Shown one piece after another: positions 1 to 10,100 of a stretch of DNA of 64,000 nucleotides. The notes beneath the pieces were generated by a model that worked only from the letters and a program-made list of their open reading frames with translations, was not told the origin of the DNA and made no database searches. The stretch lies in NCBI RefSeq assembly GCF_024339125.1, contig NZ_CP101417.1:62001-126000 (forward strand), read 5' to 3'. The DNA comes from Xanthomonas hortorum. Lineage in GTDB: Bacteria; Pseudomonadota; Gammaproteobacteria; Xanthomonadales; Xanthomonadaceae. A program made the translations under genes and the position numbers. Every line of letters starts with the position of its first letter. Position 1 is the first letter of the stretch.

Positions 1-1
1 C

Positions 2-781
2 TATCTGGACACGGCCGGCTCGCCGGTGACCGGCGCCGGTGCCGATCTCAACACCTGGGTGCCGACGGTCACCGCCAACGATGCGCAGTCGATCAGCCAG
101 ATCTGGTTGGGCGGTTACACCCGACAAGGCGTGATCCAGACGCTGGAAGCCGGTTGGCAGACCCAGCCCGGCGCCGGTTGGGGCACGCGGCCGATCCTGT
201 TTATCTACTCCACCCAGGATGGCTACGTCACCACCGGTTGCCACAATCTGGATTGCGCCGACTTCGTGCAGACCAGCACCGCCAATGTGCTCGGTGCAGC
301 ACCGGCCGGTGGCTTCAGTACCGCAGGCGGCAAGCAGGCGATGCTGCACGTGGAATTCCAGCGCAATGCCGATGGCTACTGGTGGTTCGGCTTGAATGGC
401 GAATGGATCGGCTACTACAAGGCCGAACTTTACGCAGGCGATATCGCCGAGGGCAGCGCGAGCATCTTCATCTCTGCGGGCGGCGAAATTTCCACCTGGG
501 ATGGTCGTCCCAGCGCACCGATGGGCAGCGGCCGGTTTGCGAACGCCGGCTATCGCCAGGCCGCATTTCAGGCCAACCATTTTTATCGCGATGCGGCGAT
601 GGCCGCGCATCCCGCGCAACGCCTGTCGAGCCTGAATGTGGCGCAGCCGTCCTGCTACACGCTGGCGATGGCCGGTTACACCTACCCGTATGCCTTGGGT
701 GCAGGCGTCACCCGCACCACGTTGTCGCCGGAAATGCAGAACGGCGGCTTCTACTTCGGCGGGCCGGGCTGCGCACGCTGA
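2..781 (+). CDS. Neprosin-family secreted protein, C-terminal part (5' end outside window)
   Basis: The frame is open from the window edge, so this is a 3' fragment of 259 codons; an internal GTG at 26 is not a real start. The residues around GCHNLDCADFVQT and the later GYWWFGLNGEWIGYY block resemble the neprosin (DUF239) C-terminal domain, a fold first known from plant secreted prolyl endopeptidases and also found in xanthomonads. Two paired cysteines (GCHNLDC) and another near the end suggest disulfides in an exported protein. The signal peptide and any N-terminal activation domain would lie upstream of the window. Catalytic glutamates cannot be assigned with certainty from this fragment, so enzymatic activity is inferred from family only. 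It converges on the carboxylesterase gene. Confidence 0.75.
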   Translation, partial: YLDTAGSPVTGAGADLNTWVPTVTANDAQSISQIWLGGYTRQGVIQTLEAGWQTQPGAGWGTRPILFIYSTQDGYVTTGCHNLDCADFVQTSTANVLGAAPAGGFSTAGGKQAMLHVEFQRNADGYWWFGLNGEWIGYYKAELYAGDIAEGSASIFISAGGEISTWDGRPSAPMGSGRFANAGYRQAAFQANHFYRDAAMAAHPAQRLSSLNVAQPSCYTLAMAGYTYPYALGAGVTRTTLSPEMQNGGFYFGGPGCAR

Positions 782-798
782 GTGAGTTGAGGGGAGTC

Positions 799-827
799 AT
801 CGCGCGTACCGTTTCGGTGCGCGCGAT
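799..827. terminator. Hairpin between convergent genes
   Basis: Arms 799-810 and 816-827 pair at 11 of 12 positions around a GTTTC loop, between the neprosin-like stop and the carboxylesterase stop. There is no strong T tract on either side, so intrinsic termination is only possible. Confidence 0.35.
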
Positions 828-845
828 TTCAGTGCGCACGATCGC

Positions 846-2357
846 TTACGGCAAGTCCACGCCTGCACACACGGGCGGGCGCGCATCCTTGATTTGCCGC
901 ACGCCGTTGGCATCGAACTGCAATGCCGCATGCTTGGGCGCGAACGCCGGCCAGGCCGGCAATCCCTTGGCGTTGGGATTGCCACGCTGCACAAAAGCGG
1001 CCCAATAGCGCTGCAAACTCACCGGCGGCTGGCCGATCGGCAGATCCTTGAACAGGAATGGCAGCTCCGCGCTATGCGTCACCTGCCCGCCCGGTGCGGC
1101 GGTATCGAACACGTAATGCCACACCGGCACGCCCAGCGCGGCCTGCTGCTGTGCGACGGTCACTGCCGGGCAACGGAAGGTGAGATCGGTGGACAACTGC
1201 ATCGCCGCATCGCCTTGACGCGCGGCACGCTGCGCCGCGTGTGCACGCTGCACTCGCAGTACTGCATCGGCTTGCGCGGGATAGTCGCGACGCAGCCGCG
1301 CCTGCGCGCCCTGCTTGCCGCCATATTCCAGCTCCTGCACCACGTAGCCGATCAACAGCGGTACCTTGGCCTGTGCACCTTCGGCCAGCAGCGACGCAGG
1401 CGCACGCGGCAGCACGCGTCCGTCGACGACCGCCTGCAGCCAGATGTAGCCATCGTCATCCAATGCCGGCACATCGACACCCTGCCCAGCCTTGATCACT
1501 TGCTCCACCGGCAGCGCACGCAGCTGTGCCAGACGCGTTGCAGCATCATCGATGCCTGCACGCTTGGCGATATTCACACCCAACGTGCGGTTCTCTTCCA
1601 GCGAGCGCGCTGGCAAGCCGAAACCGGCCGTGCCGCTCTGCTCAATCGCTGCGGAAAACAGGCCACGTGCCAGCGGGCTGAGCATCAGCAGGCCCACGTC
1701 CTGACCACCGGCCGACTGCCCGGCGATGGTGACCCGCGCAGGATCACCACCGAACTGCGCGATGTTGTCGCGCACCCACTGCAGCGCGGCGATCTGATCG
1801 AGCAAGGCGTAGTTGCCGGCGGCCTGGTTGTCGCCATCGCGCAGTTCCGGCAGCGACAGAAAACCGAGTGCGCCAAGCCGGTATTGCAGCGTCACCACCA
1901 GCATGTTCTGTGCGACCAGATTGGTCGGCAGATGGCCATCCGCGCCGCCAGCCACATTGGCGCCACCGTGAATCCATACAAACACCGGCAGCGGCTTGGC
2001 CGGTTGCAACTTCGGCGTCTGCACTTCGACATACAGGCAATCTTCGGTGCCGCGCTTGGCCATGGCGTTGTTCCAGCCCAGCGCGGGCTGCACGCACGGT
2101 GTGGCCGCCTGGGTGGCATCGCGCACGTCCGACCATGCCGCAGCCGGCTGCGGTGGCCGCCAGCGCAATGCGCCCAATGGCGGGGCAGCGAAGGGAATCG
2201 CGCGGAACACCGCACTGCCGTCGTCCTGCCATTGCCCGCGCACCATGCCGTGATCGGTACGCACCTCGGGGGCGGCAGCCGCTGCGGCGGGAGCTGCCAC
2301 GGCAGTGCTGGCGCTCAGCACCCCGCCAATGGCGAGCAACCACGCAGACGCACGCAT
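846..2357 (-). CDS. Secreted type B carboxylesterase
   Basis: Alpha/beta-hydrolase of the carboxylesterase/lipase type B family, 503 residues, predicted to hydrolyse carboxylic esters outside the cytoplasm. The chosen ATG (2357) gives a clean signal peptide (MRASAWLLAIGGVLSASTAVAA); the reading frame is open for 39 more codons upstream, but those overlap the preceding gene. The oxyanion-hole motif WIHGG is near residue 130. The nucleophile is Ser215 in GQSAG, where the family usually has GESAG. The catalytic histidine is probably His428 in HSAELPF. The start codon shares one base with the upstream methyltransferase stop (TGATG), so translation is probably coupled although the functions look unrelated. 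The natural substrate is unknown. Confidence 0.9.
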   Translation of the reverse strand: MRASAWLLAIGGVLSASTAVAAPAAAAAAPEVRTDHGMVRGQWQDDGSAVFRAIPFAAPPLGALRWRPPQPAAAWSDVRDATQAATPCVQPALGWNNAMAKRGTEDCLYVEVQTPKLQPAKPLPVFVWIHGGANVAGGADGHLPTNLVAQNMLVVTLQYRLGALGFLSLPELRDGDNQAAGNYALLDQIAALQWVRDNIAQFGGDPARVTIAGQSAGGQDVGLLMLSPLARGLFSAAIEQSGTAGFGLPARSLEENRTLGVNIAKRAGIDDAATRLAQLRALPVEQVIKAGQGVDVPALDDDGYIWLQAVVDGRVLPRAPASLLAEGAQAKVPLLIGYVVQELEYGGKQGAQARLRRDYPAQADAVLRVQRAHAAQRAARQGDAAMQLSTDLTFRCPAVTVAQQQAALGVPVWHYVFDTAAPGGQVTHSAELPFLFKDLPIGQPPVSLQRYWAAFVQRGNPNAKGLPAWPAFAPKHAALQFDANGVRQIKDARPPVCAGVDLP

Positions 2358-3280
2358 CAGGACTGCCCGCTGAGCACGCGGGCGCGCCAGGCGGCCTGGA
2401 ACACCGCCGTGGCCGAAGCCACGTTGAGGCTTTCGACCTTGCCACTGCCGCGAATCGACAACTGCAGGTCGCAATCGCGTGCGAACTGGCGGTCCATGCC
2501 TTCGCTTTCTGCGCCCATCACATACACCAGCCGCTGCGGCAAAGCTGCGGCGAACACGTCTTCACCACCGTCCGCCAGCGTGGCGGCCACTGCGAAGCCG
2601 GCCTGACGCAGTTGCGCCATCGCCAATGCAGTGTCGGGCAGTTGCACCAGCGGCACCGCTTCGGCACCACCTTCGGCCACGCGTGCCGCCGCACCGGACA
2701 AGCCCAGCGTGGAGCCGGCTGGCAGCAGCAAACCGGCCACACCGAAGTGCGCGGACGAACGCAAAATCGCGCCGAAGTTGTGCGGGTTACCCACGCCGTC
2801 CAGCCACAGCGCCAGCACCGGCCCGGCCGGCAAGGCGGCCAGCCAGTCCTGCAAAGACTGCGGGGTGACGCGCAGCACTTCGGCCACCACCCCTTCGTGG
2901 TGCGTACTGGCGGCCAGCTTGCTGAGATCGGCCTCCTCGACCACGCGGTAGCCGATGCGCTGGGCCACGCACCAGGCCAGCAGCGCCTTGAACTGCGGAA
3001 TGCGCGCCTCGCTCAGATACAGCTTGCGCAAGGCCTCCGGCCGCGCCTTGAACACCGCCTGCACCGCATTGATGCCGTACAGCCGCACTTCGCGCGCGTT
3101 GCCGCCAGAGGTTGAAGAAGCAGCCGGCGTGGCCGAGGGCGCGTACTGCGCAGGCGCCTGCGGTGCGGGTGGCCGCGCTGCAGGTGCACGCGGCGCGGCG
3201 CGCCCCCAAGGGTTGTGCGCGCCGCCGGAGGTGCCGCCATCGCGCGGCGGGCGTGAGCCCCGTCCATCATGCTGTGTCAT
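2357..3280 (-). CDS. TrmH/SpoU-family RNA 2'-O-methyltransferase
   Basis: SPOUT-class methyltransferase, 307 residues, expected to methylate a ribose 2'-OH in rRNA or tRNA using S-adenosylmethionine. Residues 1-62 are a low-complexity Pro/Ala/Gly-rich tail. Residues 65-140 form the SpoU substrate-binding domain. The catalytic domain shows motif 1 NPHNFGAILRSSAHFG (165-180), motif 2 GAESEG (256-261) and motif 3 with SLNVA (284-288), which form the trefoil knot. The ATG at 3280 is preferred over an upstream start that would add 61 non-family residues. The length and N-terminal substrate domain resemble RlmB-like 23S methyltransferases, but the target base cannot be told from sequence. It is coupled to the downstream esterase by a one-base stop/start overlap. 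Confidence 0.87.
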   Translation of the reverse strand: MTQHDGRGSRPPRDGGTSGGAHNPWGRAAPRAPAARPPAPQAPAQYAPSATPAASSTSGGNAREVRLYGINAVQAVFKARPEALRKLYLSEARIPQFKALLAWCVAQRIGYRVVEEADLSKLAASTHHEGVVAEVLRVTPQSLQDWLAALPAGPVLALWLDGVGNPHNFGAILRSSAHFGVAGLLLPAGSTLGLSGAAARVAEGGAEAVPLVQLPDTALAMAQLRQAGFAVAATLADGGEDVFAAALPQRLVYVMGAESEGMDRQFARDCDLQLSIRGSGKVESLNVASATAVFQAAWRARVLSGQS

Positions 3281-3746
3281 CGTCGTATCCAGGAGTTCGT
3301 GTTTCTTGCAGTGCGGAACAGGCCGTTCTCGACCCCTCCCGCGATTGCTGTATCGGTCATCCTGCAGCGCCACCAGGGCCGCTGCCGCAGGAACAGTGAC
3401 GACGATGGTAAGCCACTGGCGCGATGGGCCGTGTACGGCGGTTGGGATGAAGCCGATTTCCAAAGCCTTGCCTGCCTGCCGGGACCGACTTCTGGCGCGC
3501 AGGATCGGCGTGCCTCCATTTGGAAGGCTTCGCCATCGGCGTGTGTAAAAGGGTGAGGAAATCGCTCGCTCAACCCGCGCGGCATCAGCGGGTCATGGCG
3601 CCCCGCAACAAGGCATCCTCGTCCTGGCGCCAACGGAGCAGCACGAACTCTCTCCGTGCAGCGTCAGTGATTCGCCCATCGCTCCGGCCCCTATGTGCGC
3701 AGCATCGACACTGCCGATACTGCGCACACAGACCACACGCCGCAAC
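3281..3746. other. Intergenic region between M1 peptidase stop and methyltransferase start
   Basis: This 466-bp stretch has no credible gene; the open frames across it lack Shine-Dalgarno sequences and family similarity. It holds a perfect 9-bp inverted repeat (3694-3702 with 3720-3728) just after the aminopeptidase stop, which could aid termination on the minus strand, though no T tract follows. The promoter for the methyltransferase/esterase pair should lie here but I cannot place it. Confidence 0.5.
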
Positions 3747-6434
3747 TCAGCGCTTGGCGGTTTGCGCCTGCTTGAGTGCGGCGCACAGGCGGATGGTTTC
3801 GCCGGTCTGGGCGAGGCCGCGGTCGGCGCCGCTGAGCTTGGCCAGGCGCGGTTTGAAGAACGCATCCAGGCGATCGGCGTCTTCCACGCTGCAGCTGCCG
3901 GTTGCGCCCATTGCCGGCAAGCCGCCGCCGTCGAACGAGCCGCTGCGCTGCACGATGCGGTCGAAGTTGGCGGTGAACCATGCCCACATCGAATCGTGCG
4001 AGGCCTCATAACTGTGCCCGCGCGACAGCAAACCCTTCATCTCGCCGACCTTGATCGCATCGGTGAGCGCGAAGTCGCGCGCCTGCTTGAGCAATGCCGG
4101 GTCTTGCAGCGTGCCCAGTGCGGTGATCATGGCGTTGCGCTGCGCAGGGTCGGCGTGCGTGCGCAATGCGCCGATCAACGCCTGCACGGCGGGCGCACCA
4201 CGTTCCTGTGCGGTCACCGCCAGCACGGTGCCGAGCAGATCCGGATTGGCCTTGGAGAAGTCCAGTGCGCCGTTGCCGCCGGCCAGCACCGCATCGCCTT
4301 GCGCGAGCAGCGCGTTGCGCACCTGCGCGTTCTGCAGACGCAGCGCGAACAGGCCGGCCAACGACGCGCGCAGCGTGGTGTCGTCGATCGATTCGCCGCT
4401 ACGCCGCGTGTAACCCAACTGCTGCAGACGCGGCAAATACGCCTGTTCGGCGGCCTTGCGCAAGGCGCCGCGCTGCGCCTCGGTGGTGGCCTGGTAACGC
4501 CAGATCCACACGAAGCGATCCAGCAGTGCGGTCGAGACATCGGCCGATGCGGACGGCGCCAATTGCTTGAGCGCCGCCAGCACGGCGTCGCTGTCGGCAT
4601 CGCCGTGACGGTAGGCCGCATCGATCGCATCGGCATAGGCGAGCTGTTCGTTTTCGTCGAGCTGGCCGATCTGCTTGCCGAGCGCTGCCAGCTGTTTCTT
4701 CGGCAGGCTGAAACGGTAATAGCCGGCGCCGCGCGCGTTCGGGAACACCCAGGTATTTTTACCCGCGCCTTCCAGCACGATGCTGCCGCTGCCGTCTTCG
4801 AGCATCTGGCAGGCGGTGCCGACCTGGTTCTTGCCCTTGCCGTACTTCACGCACACCGGCACGCCCCATTGCTGCGCGGCGGAGCCGGTGGAGCCCAGCG
4901 GCAGGTAGCGCTGCTGCTGCAGTTTGACCACAGTCTTGCCGCCTTCGCGCACAACCTGGGTCTGCAGATACGGCACGCCCGGCTGATTGAGGAAGCTGCG
5001 GAACGCGGCCTTGAAATCTGCGCCCTTGCCGGCGGCCTCGGCGATCGCATCGACCAGATCGTCGGCGGTGGCGCTGCCGAACTTGTGCTTGGCGATATAG
5101 GCGCGCATGCCTTCGCGGAACACGTCTTCGCCGACGAAAGCCTCGAACATCGCCAGCACCGCCGCACCCTTCTGGTAGGTGATGCCGTCGAAGGCGGTCT
5201 CGATATCGCCGTTGCCGGTGATCGGCTGGCGGATCTTGCGCGCGCTGACCAGGCTGTCGTTGTCCATGGCGTGCTGTGCGCCGGTGATGCGGTCCAGATT
5301 GGCGCGGTATTCCGGGTGCAGCTGCATGGTGATCTTCTGCTGCATCCAGGTGGCAAACGCTTCGTTCAACCACAGGTCGTCCCACCACTCCATGGTGACC
5401 GCGTCGCCGGTCCATTGGTGGGCCAGCTCATGCGCGTTGGTGTTGAAGGAGCGCTGCACGTTCTCTGCCGGCGACTCCTTGTCCAGCAGCAGCAGCCAAT
5501 CGCGGAAGGTCACAAAGCCGGGGTTTTCCATCGCACCGGCACTGAAATCCGGGGCGGCGACCAGATCGAGTTTGTCGAACGGATAGCCGAAGGCGTAATA
5601 GTCCTCCAGCGCGGCGATGATCGCCGGGGTCTGGTCCAACGCCGGCGTGATGCGCGGGCCCTGGCCCTTGGCGGCGATGCCACGTAACGGCGTGGCGTTG
5701 GGGCGCTGCGGGGTGGCCGGCATTGCCGGCACGTCCACCACGTCCCACGGGCCGGCGGCGTAGGCGACCAGATAGGTCGGCAGCGGCACGGTCGGGGCGA
5801 AGGTCACCGTCTTCCAGCCCTTGCCAGCCGGCTTGGTCGAGGTGGCGATGGTGTTGGCCAACGCCTGGTCGTCGGTGGGCACGGTCAGGCTGAGGTCGAA
5901 CGGCGTCTTGAACGCGGGCTCGTCGAAACCGGGGAACGCGTAGCGTGCGCTGATCGGCTCCATCTGCGTCATCGCATAGGACTGGCCCTGATACTTCACC
6001 TGGTACAGGCCCTGCAGCTGCTGATTGAGCGGCGCGCTGTAGACGATATCCACGGTGAGCGTCTGCGGCTGCAGCGTGCGACCGAAGTCCAGGCGCACCA
6101 CACCGGCCTGCGCATCGGCTTCCACATAGCGTGCGGTCAGCGGCTTGCCTTTGCCCTTGCTCTTGGCCGGCGTGATCGTGACCTTGCTGACCTTCAATTC
6201 CTTGCCATGCAGCCAGAGGTGATCGGACGCCTGCTTGAGCTGCACGCGAATGCTGGTGCGGCCGCTGAACTCGGTCTGATCCGGGTCGATCTTGAACGAC
6301 AGGCTATAACGCTCGGGCACCGCCCAGGCCGGCAAGCGGCCATTGGGCACCGGCTCGCCGGAGGATTGCGCCAGCGCGGTGCCGCAACACAGCGCAAGGA
6401 GTGAGGGAGCAAGCAGGCAGGCAAAACGACGCAT
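3747..6434 (-). CDS. Exported M1-family zinc aminopeptidase
   Basis: Gluzincin aminopeptidase of 895 residues that removes N-terminal amino acids from peptides. ATG 6434 is preferred over an in-frame TTG at 6440. It gives a signal peptide MRRFACLLAPSLLALCCG ending ALAQ, so the enzyme acts in the periplasm or outside, unlike cytoplasmic E. coli PepN. The substrate-binding GAMEN motif is at 300-304. The zinc motif HELAH is at 335-339 with the third ligand Glu358 in NEAFATW, the M1 spacing. The long C-terminal half matches an ERAP1_C-like helical domain. It stands alone: the neighbours upstream and downstream on the same strand are separated by about 150 and 466 bp. Confidence 0.93.
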   Translation of the reverse strand: MRRFACLLAPSLLALCCGTALAQSSGEPVPNGRLPAWAVPERYSLSFKIDPDQTEFSGRTSIRVQLKQASDHLWLHGKELKVSKVTITPAKSKGKGKPLTARYVEADAQAGVVRLDFGRTLQPQTLTVDIVYSAPLNQQLQGLYQVKYQGQSYAMTQMEPISARYAFPGFDEPAFKTPFDLSLTVPTDDQALANTIATSTKPAGKGWKTVTFAPTVPLPTYLVAYAAGPWDVVDVPAMPATPQRPNATPLRGIAAKGQGPRITPALDQTPAIIAALEDYYAFGYPFDKLDLVAAPDFSAGAMENPGFVTFRDWLLLLDKESPAENVQRSFNTNAHELAHQWTGDAVTMEWWDDLWLNEAFATWMQQKITMQLHPEYRANLDRITGAQHAMDNDSLVSARKIRQPITGNGDIETAFDGITYQKGAAVLAMFEAFVGEDVFREGMRAYIAKHKFGSATADDLVDAIAEAAGKGADFKAAFRSFLNQPGVPYLQTQVVREGGKTVVKLQQQRYLPLGSTGSAAQQWGVPVCVKYGKGKNQVGTACQMLEDGSGSIVLEGAGKNTWVFPNARGAGYYRFSLPKKQLAALGKQIGQLDENEQLAYADAIDAAYRHGDADSDAVLAALKQLAPSASADVSTALLDRFVWIWRYQATTEAQRGALRKAAEQAYLPRLQQLGYTRRSGESIDDTTLRASLAGLFALRLQNAQVRNALLAQGDAVLAGGNGALDFSKANPDLLGTVLAVTAQERGAPAVQALIGALRTHADPAQRNAMITALGTLQDPALLKQARDFALTDAIKVGEMKGLLSRGHSYEASHDSMWAWFTANFDRIVQRSGSFDGGGLPAMGATGSCSVEDADRLDAFFKPRLAKLSGADRGLAQTGETIRLCAALKQAQTAKR

Positions 6435-6582
6435 CGGCAATTCCGGTCAGGGTAACCGCAGAAGTCGACCACAGCCGGGCATGACTGTCATGTGACCTTA
6501 GTCATTGCGCGCGCTTGGCGCGTTGATAAAGGTGCGTGCGAGTGCTGAGCCACGCAATGGCGCCAAGGCCAGTCTGCGCGGT

Positions 6583-6900
6583 CTACGGCACCGGCCACAG
6601 CACGAACATATCCACGACCAGCAGCACCAGCGCAATGGTGCCGAGCAGGGCCGCGCGCAGGATCGGGCACTGCCATGGAGCGATGTGTTGCGGTGGTTCG
6701 CCCGAGCGTTGCTGGTGCGTGCCTGGCTGCGCAGGCGCTACCGCGGTGTCGGGCAGTTGTGCTGTGCACGGTGTTGCAGCGCGTGTAGCGAGATTGCCAG
6801 CGCGCGACGCACCGCAATGCGGACAGTACGCCTGCGCGGCGTGCCCACCGGCAGCCCGCAGTGCGGATGGATCGCCCTTGGCGAAGGGCAGTGTCTGCAT
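6583..6900 (-). CDS. Small protein with a CPHC knuckle and one membrane segment
   Basis: 105 residues, function not recognised. A strong ribosome-binding site (AGGAG, 8 bases before ATG 6900) supports real translation. An N-terminal CPHCGA motif looks like half of a zinc ribbon; no second CxxC pair is present, so metal binding would need dimerisation or is absent. The middle is Pro/Gln/Thr-rich. A hydrophobic stretch near the C-terminus (ILRAALLGTIALVLLVVDMF) is a likely transmembrane helix, leaving a very short tail. It sits between the aminopeptidase and the RND pump genes with no overlap. It might be a membrane-anchored remnant of a zinc-ribbon family; confidence that it is a gene is moderate. 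Confidence 0.55.
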   Translation of the reverse strand: MQTLPFAKGDPSALRAAGGHAAQAYCPHCGASRAGNLATRAATPCTAQLPDTAVAPAQPGTHQQRSGEPPQHIAPWQCPILRAALLGTIALVLLVVDMFVLWPVP

Positions 6901-7170
6901 CGCATGCGCTCCTGGACTGGATTGCGGCGTCTGGCTCGATCACGCGGCAGTGCTGCGGGCCGTTGCGAAGACACTCCCGGCAAGGCGCCGGGGCTGCGCT
7001 GCGTCATTGCGTCAATGATGCTGGCCTTGCGCTGATGCGCTCGATGGACCCAGCGTGCGCCCCGATGTTTGGGTTTTGTTTGCGCTGCAGGCGCATGCAC
7101 ACGCAGCGATCAACACCGATGCCGCAGCCCCGCGTCTTCGACAACCGTCAGCACACACTGCCGGCATCGC

Positions 7171-10100
7171 TCAGGCGTGCCCACCCACCGACGGCGTCTG
7201 CGCCTCCAGGGTCTCCAACTCGCGTGCCACTGCTTCGGGCGACTTGGTGAATGGCGCGATCAAGCTGTAGAACGCCGGCACCACGTACAGCGACAACAGC
7301 GTGGACAGCGACACGCCGAAGATCACCACCACACCGATGGTGGCGCGGCTGGCCGAGCCCGGCCCGCCGGCCACCACCAGCGGAATTGCGCCGACCACCG
7401 TGGCGATCGAGGTCATCAGGATCGGGCGCAAACGCACCGATGCCGATTCCACGATTGCCGCGTGCACGCTACGGCCCTCATCGCGCAGCTGATTGGCGAA
7501 CTCCACGATCAGGATGCCGTTCTTGGCGGCCAGGCCCACCAGCATCACGATGCCGATCTGACTGAACAAATTGAGCGTGCCACCGGTGAGCCACAAACCG
7601 ACCAATGCACCCAGCACCGCCAACGGCACGGTGAGCATGATCACCAACGGATGGGCGAAGCTTTCGAACTGCGCGGCCAGCACCAGATACACCACCAGCA
7701 AGGCCATGCCGAAGGTCAGCAATACCGCGCTACCGGACTGCTGGTACTCGCGCGATTCGCCCTTCCAGTCCACCTGCGCGTACTCGGGCAATTCCTCGCG
7801 TGCGGCCTGCTGCGCCCAGGCGATCGCATCGCCGAGCGGGTAGCCCGGTGCCAGGCCGGCGCTGATGGTGATCGCCCGCAAACGATTGAAGCGATTCAAG
7901 GTACCGGCTTCGGCCACTTCGCTCAGCGTGACCAGGTTGGACAACGGAATCAGTTCGCCACGGATCGAACGCACGCGGATGGCGGTGAGGTCTTCCGGCG
8001 CCATGCGGCCTTCGCGGCCGGCCTGCAGCATCACGTCGTATTCCTCGCCGTTTTCGACGAACGTCGTCACGCGGCGCGAGCCCATCATCGCTTCCAGCGC
8101 CCCACCGATTGCTGTCACCGGCACGCCCAGATCGGCCGCGCGCAGACGGTCGATATTGACGCGCATCTGCGGGCGGGTTTCCTTGTAGTCGGAGTCGGGA
8201 CCGACCAACCCCGGATTGGCTTCCATGCGCTGCAGGATGCGATCGCGCCACTGCGCGATCTCGGCATAATCCGGCCCGCCCAGCACCAGCTGGAACGGCT
8301 GCCCGCGGCTGCGCACCAATCCACCGCTCACCTGCGTGCGCGCACGCACGCCACTGAGCACGTTGAGTTTCTGCTGCAGTTCGTCGGCCACCTCGGTGGT
8401 GGGGCGCGTGCGTTTTTCCCAATCCTGCAGGAACACGCTGACGCGGCCAGTGTGCATTTCCTCGCTGCTACCGAATCCGCCGGGCACGCGCGGGTTGGCA
8501 CGAACGATCGGTTTGTCCGGGCCCACGTAGGGGCCAAGAATCGCTTCGACCTGATGCATCTGCCCCACGGTGTAATCGAAGCCGGCGCCTTCGGGCCCGT
8601 CGATCATGATCTGGAAATTGCCGCGGTCTTCGGCCGGTGCCAGCTCGGAGGGAATGCGGCTCATCAACCACGCACTCGCGCCCAGCGCCAGCAGCATCAG
8701 CAGCGCGAAGATCCAGGTGCGATGCACATGCCGCTCCAGCGAGCGCCCATACGCGCCGGACACCGCCTGCATGCGGCCATCGAACCAGCGATGGAAGCGA
8801 TTGGGTTTGGCCTGCCCGTGCGAGCGCAACAACTTGGACGACATCATCGGCGTCAGCGTCAGCGCCACGAACGCCGAGATCGCCACCGCCGCCGCCAACG
8901 CCACCGCCAGCTCGCGGAACAGGCGCCCGGTATTGCCTTCCAGAAAGCCCACCGGCAAAAACACCGCCACCAACACCGCAGTGGTCGCGATCACCGCAAA
9001 CGCCACCTGCCCGGTACCGCGCTTGGCGGCCACCAGCGGCGGCTCGCCCAGATCGATGCGGCGCTGGATGTTTTCCACCACCACGATGGCATCGTCCACC
9101 ACCAGGCCGATACACAGCACCAGCGCCAACAAGGTCAGCAAGTTGATAGAAAAATCGAACGCGTACAGCGCGATGAAGGCGGCGATCAGACACACCGGCA
9201 CCGTCACAGCCGGAATCAGCGCCGCACGTGCGCTACCCAGAAACACCCAGATCACCACCAGCACCAGCACCACCGCTTCGATCAGCGTGTGGTACACGCG
9301 CTCCACCGCCGCATCGATGAAGGTGGTGGTGTCGAAGGCGACGAAGATGTTGGTGCCCTGCGGCAGCGATTTCTGCACTTCTTCGGCCTGCGCACGCGCT
9401 TCGCGCGCCACATCCAAGGCGTTGGCGGTGGAGTTGCGCACGATGCCCAGGCCCACATTGGGCACGCCGTTGCTCTGGAAATACGCGCGTCGCTCGGCCG
9501 AGGTCAGCTCCACCTTGGCCACGTCGCCCAACCGCACCACATAGCCGCCCTCGCCTTTACTCAATGGCAACTTTGCGAAGTCCTCGGGCTTGAGATAACT
9601 GCGCTCCACGCGCAAGGTGAAATCGCGCTGCGCCGATTCGATGCTGCCGGCCGGCAGTTCCACGTTTTCGTTCTGCAGCGCCGCTTCCACATCGGCCACG
9701 GTGAGTTCGCGCGCGGCTAGTTGATCGCGGTCCAGCCAGATGCGCATCGCATAGCGCTGGCGTCCGCCGATCCGCACCTGCGCCACGCCGTCCAGGCTGG
9801 AGAAACGGTCCACCACATAGCGCTCGGCGTAGTCGGACAGCTGCAGCGTGTCCATCGTGCTGGAGCTCATGTTGAGCCACAGGATGGGGTCGGCATCTGC
9901 TTCGACCTTGGAAATTTCCGGCGGGCGCGCCTGGTCGGGCATGCGATCGGACACGCGGCTGACCGCATCGCGCACATCGTTGGCGGCCGCTTCCACATCG
10001 CGCGACTGCACGAATTCGATGCTGATGTCCGAGGAGCCATTGCGGCTGCGCGCCTCGATGGTCTCGATGCCTTCGATACCGGCGAGCGCATCTTCCAGCA

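Noticed and set aside
894..3115. Long plus-strand open frames opposite the esterase and methyltransferase
   Set aside because: Shadow composition; the opposite strand carries complete catalytic motifs and coupled starts.
3693..5687. 664-codon plus-strand open frame opposite the M1 aminopeptidase
   Set aside because: Same codon-shadow composition and no recognisable domain; the minus-strand gene has clear GAMEN and HELAH motifs.
7069..9720. 883-codon plus-strand open frame opposite the RND pump
   Set aside because: Antisense shadow typical of GC-rich coding sequence: rich in His/Arg/Gln, no family motif, no ribosome-binding site, and fully overlapped by an obvious RND transporter.
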